DNA from: Pukyongia salina
Lineage (GTDB): Bacteria > Bacteroidota > Bacteroidia > Flavobacteriales > Flavobacteriaceae
Direction: 5' to 3'
Assembly (NCBI RefSeq): GCF_002966125.1
Contig: NZ_CP027062.1
Location: 1,302,001 to 1,366,000, forward strand
Length of the DNA stretch: 64,000 nt
Program-made: the position numbers and the translations under genes
In this document: one piece after another, positions 63,755 through 64,000 of the stretch
Numbering within the stretch: position 1 is the first letter of the stretch
Layout: every line of letters begins with the position of its first letter
Notes under the pieces: model-generated
What the model saw: the letters and a program-made list of their open reading frames with translations, nothing else
The model's database searches: none
What the model was told of the DNA's origin: nothing

Positions 63755-64000
63755 ATGTTAGAAAAAGAAGATATAGTATACGAAAAGACGATCCTCATAG
63801 GATTGATCACCCAACAGCAGGACGAGGAGAAAGCGACCGAATACCTGGACGAGCTTGAATTCCTCGCCTATACTGCCGGTGGGGAGGTGTTAAAACGATT
63901 TGTGCAGAAGATGGAAATGCCCAATCCCAAGACTTTTATTGGTTCCGGGAAAATGGATGAAGTGGAAGAATACGTACGTGAAAATGATATTGGCACTGCC
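63755..64000 (+). CDS. hflX: GTPase HflX, N-terminal part (3' end outside window)
   Basis: The first 82 codons of a gene cut by the window end. The start reads MLEKEDIVYEKTILIGLI and continues with LDELEFLAYTAGGEVLKRF and MPNPKTFIGSGKMDEVEEY, the N-terminal domain of HflX. HflX is a ribosome-associated GTPase that splits or rescues stalled ribosomes under stress. The GTPase motifs lie beyond the window. The start is supported by the promoter box at 63730. Confidence 0.9.
   Translation, partial: MLEKEDIVYEKTILIGLITQQQDEEKATEYLDELEFLAYTAGGEVLKRFVQKMEMPNPKTFIGSGKMDEVEEYVRENDIGTA

Overview
The window looks like chromosomal DNA of a member of the Bacteroidota, most likely a (marine) Flavobacteriaceae. 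Supporting signs are PorP/SprF and two large secreted proteins with gliding-motility type C-terminal domains, two SusC-like TonB receptors, several -7 promoter boxes of the TAnnTTTG type, Bacteroidota-specific families (DUF5689, DUF6268, DUF6503, YHYH, bbp2-type porin), a short-chain L-threonine dehydrogenase and a long isoleucyl-tRNA synthetase. No phage, plasmid, insertion sequence or CRISPR array was seen.

Layout. 1-6.9 kb is AT-rich and looks accessory: the 3' end of a penicillin-acylase-type hydrolase, a TlpA-like thioredoxin, a membrane-bound AraC regulator, a structured gap with a possible small peptide gene, an outer-membrane porin and an M61-like metallopeptidase. 6.9-9.4 kb holds a vanadium-haloperoxidase/PAP2-like lipoprotein and a YHYH-domain lipoprotein behind an attenuator-like leader. 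9.7-11.5 kb is a FabH plus divergent FabI-like pair. 11.9-17.0 kb is a tightly coupled four-gene unit (GH109-like protein, GHMP sugar kinase, sugar nucleotidyltransferase, sodium symporter) that reads as a sugar salvage route. 18.0-18.5 kb carries tRNA-Arg(CCT), a 108-bp nested palindrome and 3.5 copies of a 98-bp tandem repeat.

18.5-36.4 kb is mostly housekeeping: threonine dehydrogenase, M13 and M28 peptidases, a CBS protein, ileS, a DksA/TraR-like protein, a PAS histidine kinase, a DUF2752/CD225 pair, 5-formyl-THF cyclo-ligase, and an aspartoacylase-like plus RimK-like pair. 36.5-46.2 kb has uvrC with an overlapping patatin-like outer-membrane protein, then aromatic amino acid catabolism (homogentisate dioxygenase, 4-hydroxyphenylpyruvate dioxygenase, DUF3108, tryptophan 2,3-dioxygenase) and an M23 peptidase.

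46.4-55.5 kb is an outer-membrane uptake region: two TonB receptors, a DUF5689 lipoprotein, a cupin lipoprotein and a divergently encoded exported endonuclease/phosphatase. 55.6-62.6 kb is a compact type IX secretion module (two CHU_C proteins, PorP/SprF, PorE-like OmpA protein). A second, non-exported endonuclease paralogue and the start of hflX close the window.

All functional calls are from reading the translated sequence and known family motifs; no database search was possible. The most unusual non-coding structures are the tRNA-linked palindrome with its 98-bp tandem array, the attenuator-like leader before the YHYH gene, and the 22-codon aromatic-containing leader frame before homogentisate dioxygenase.
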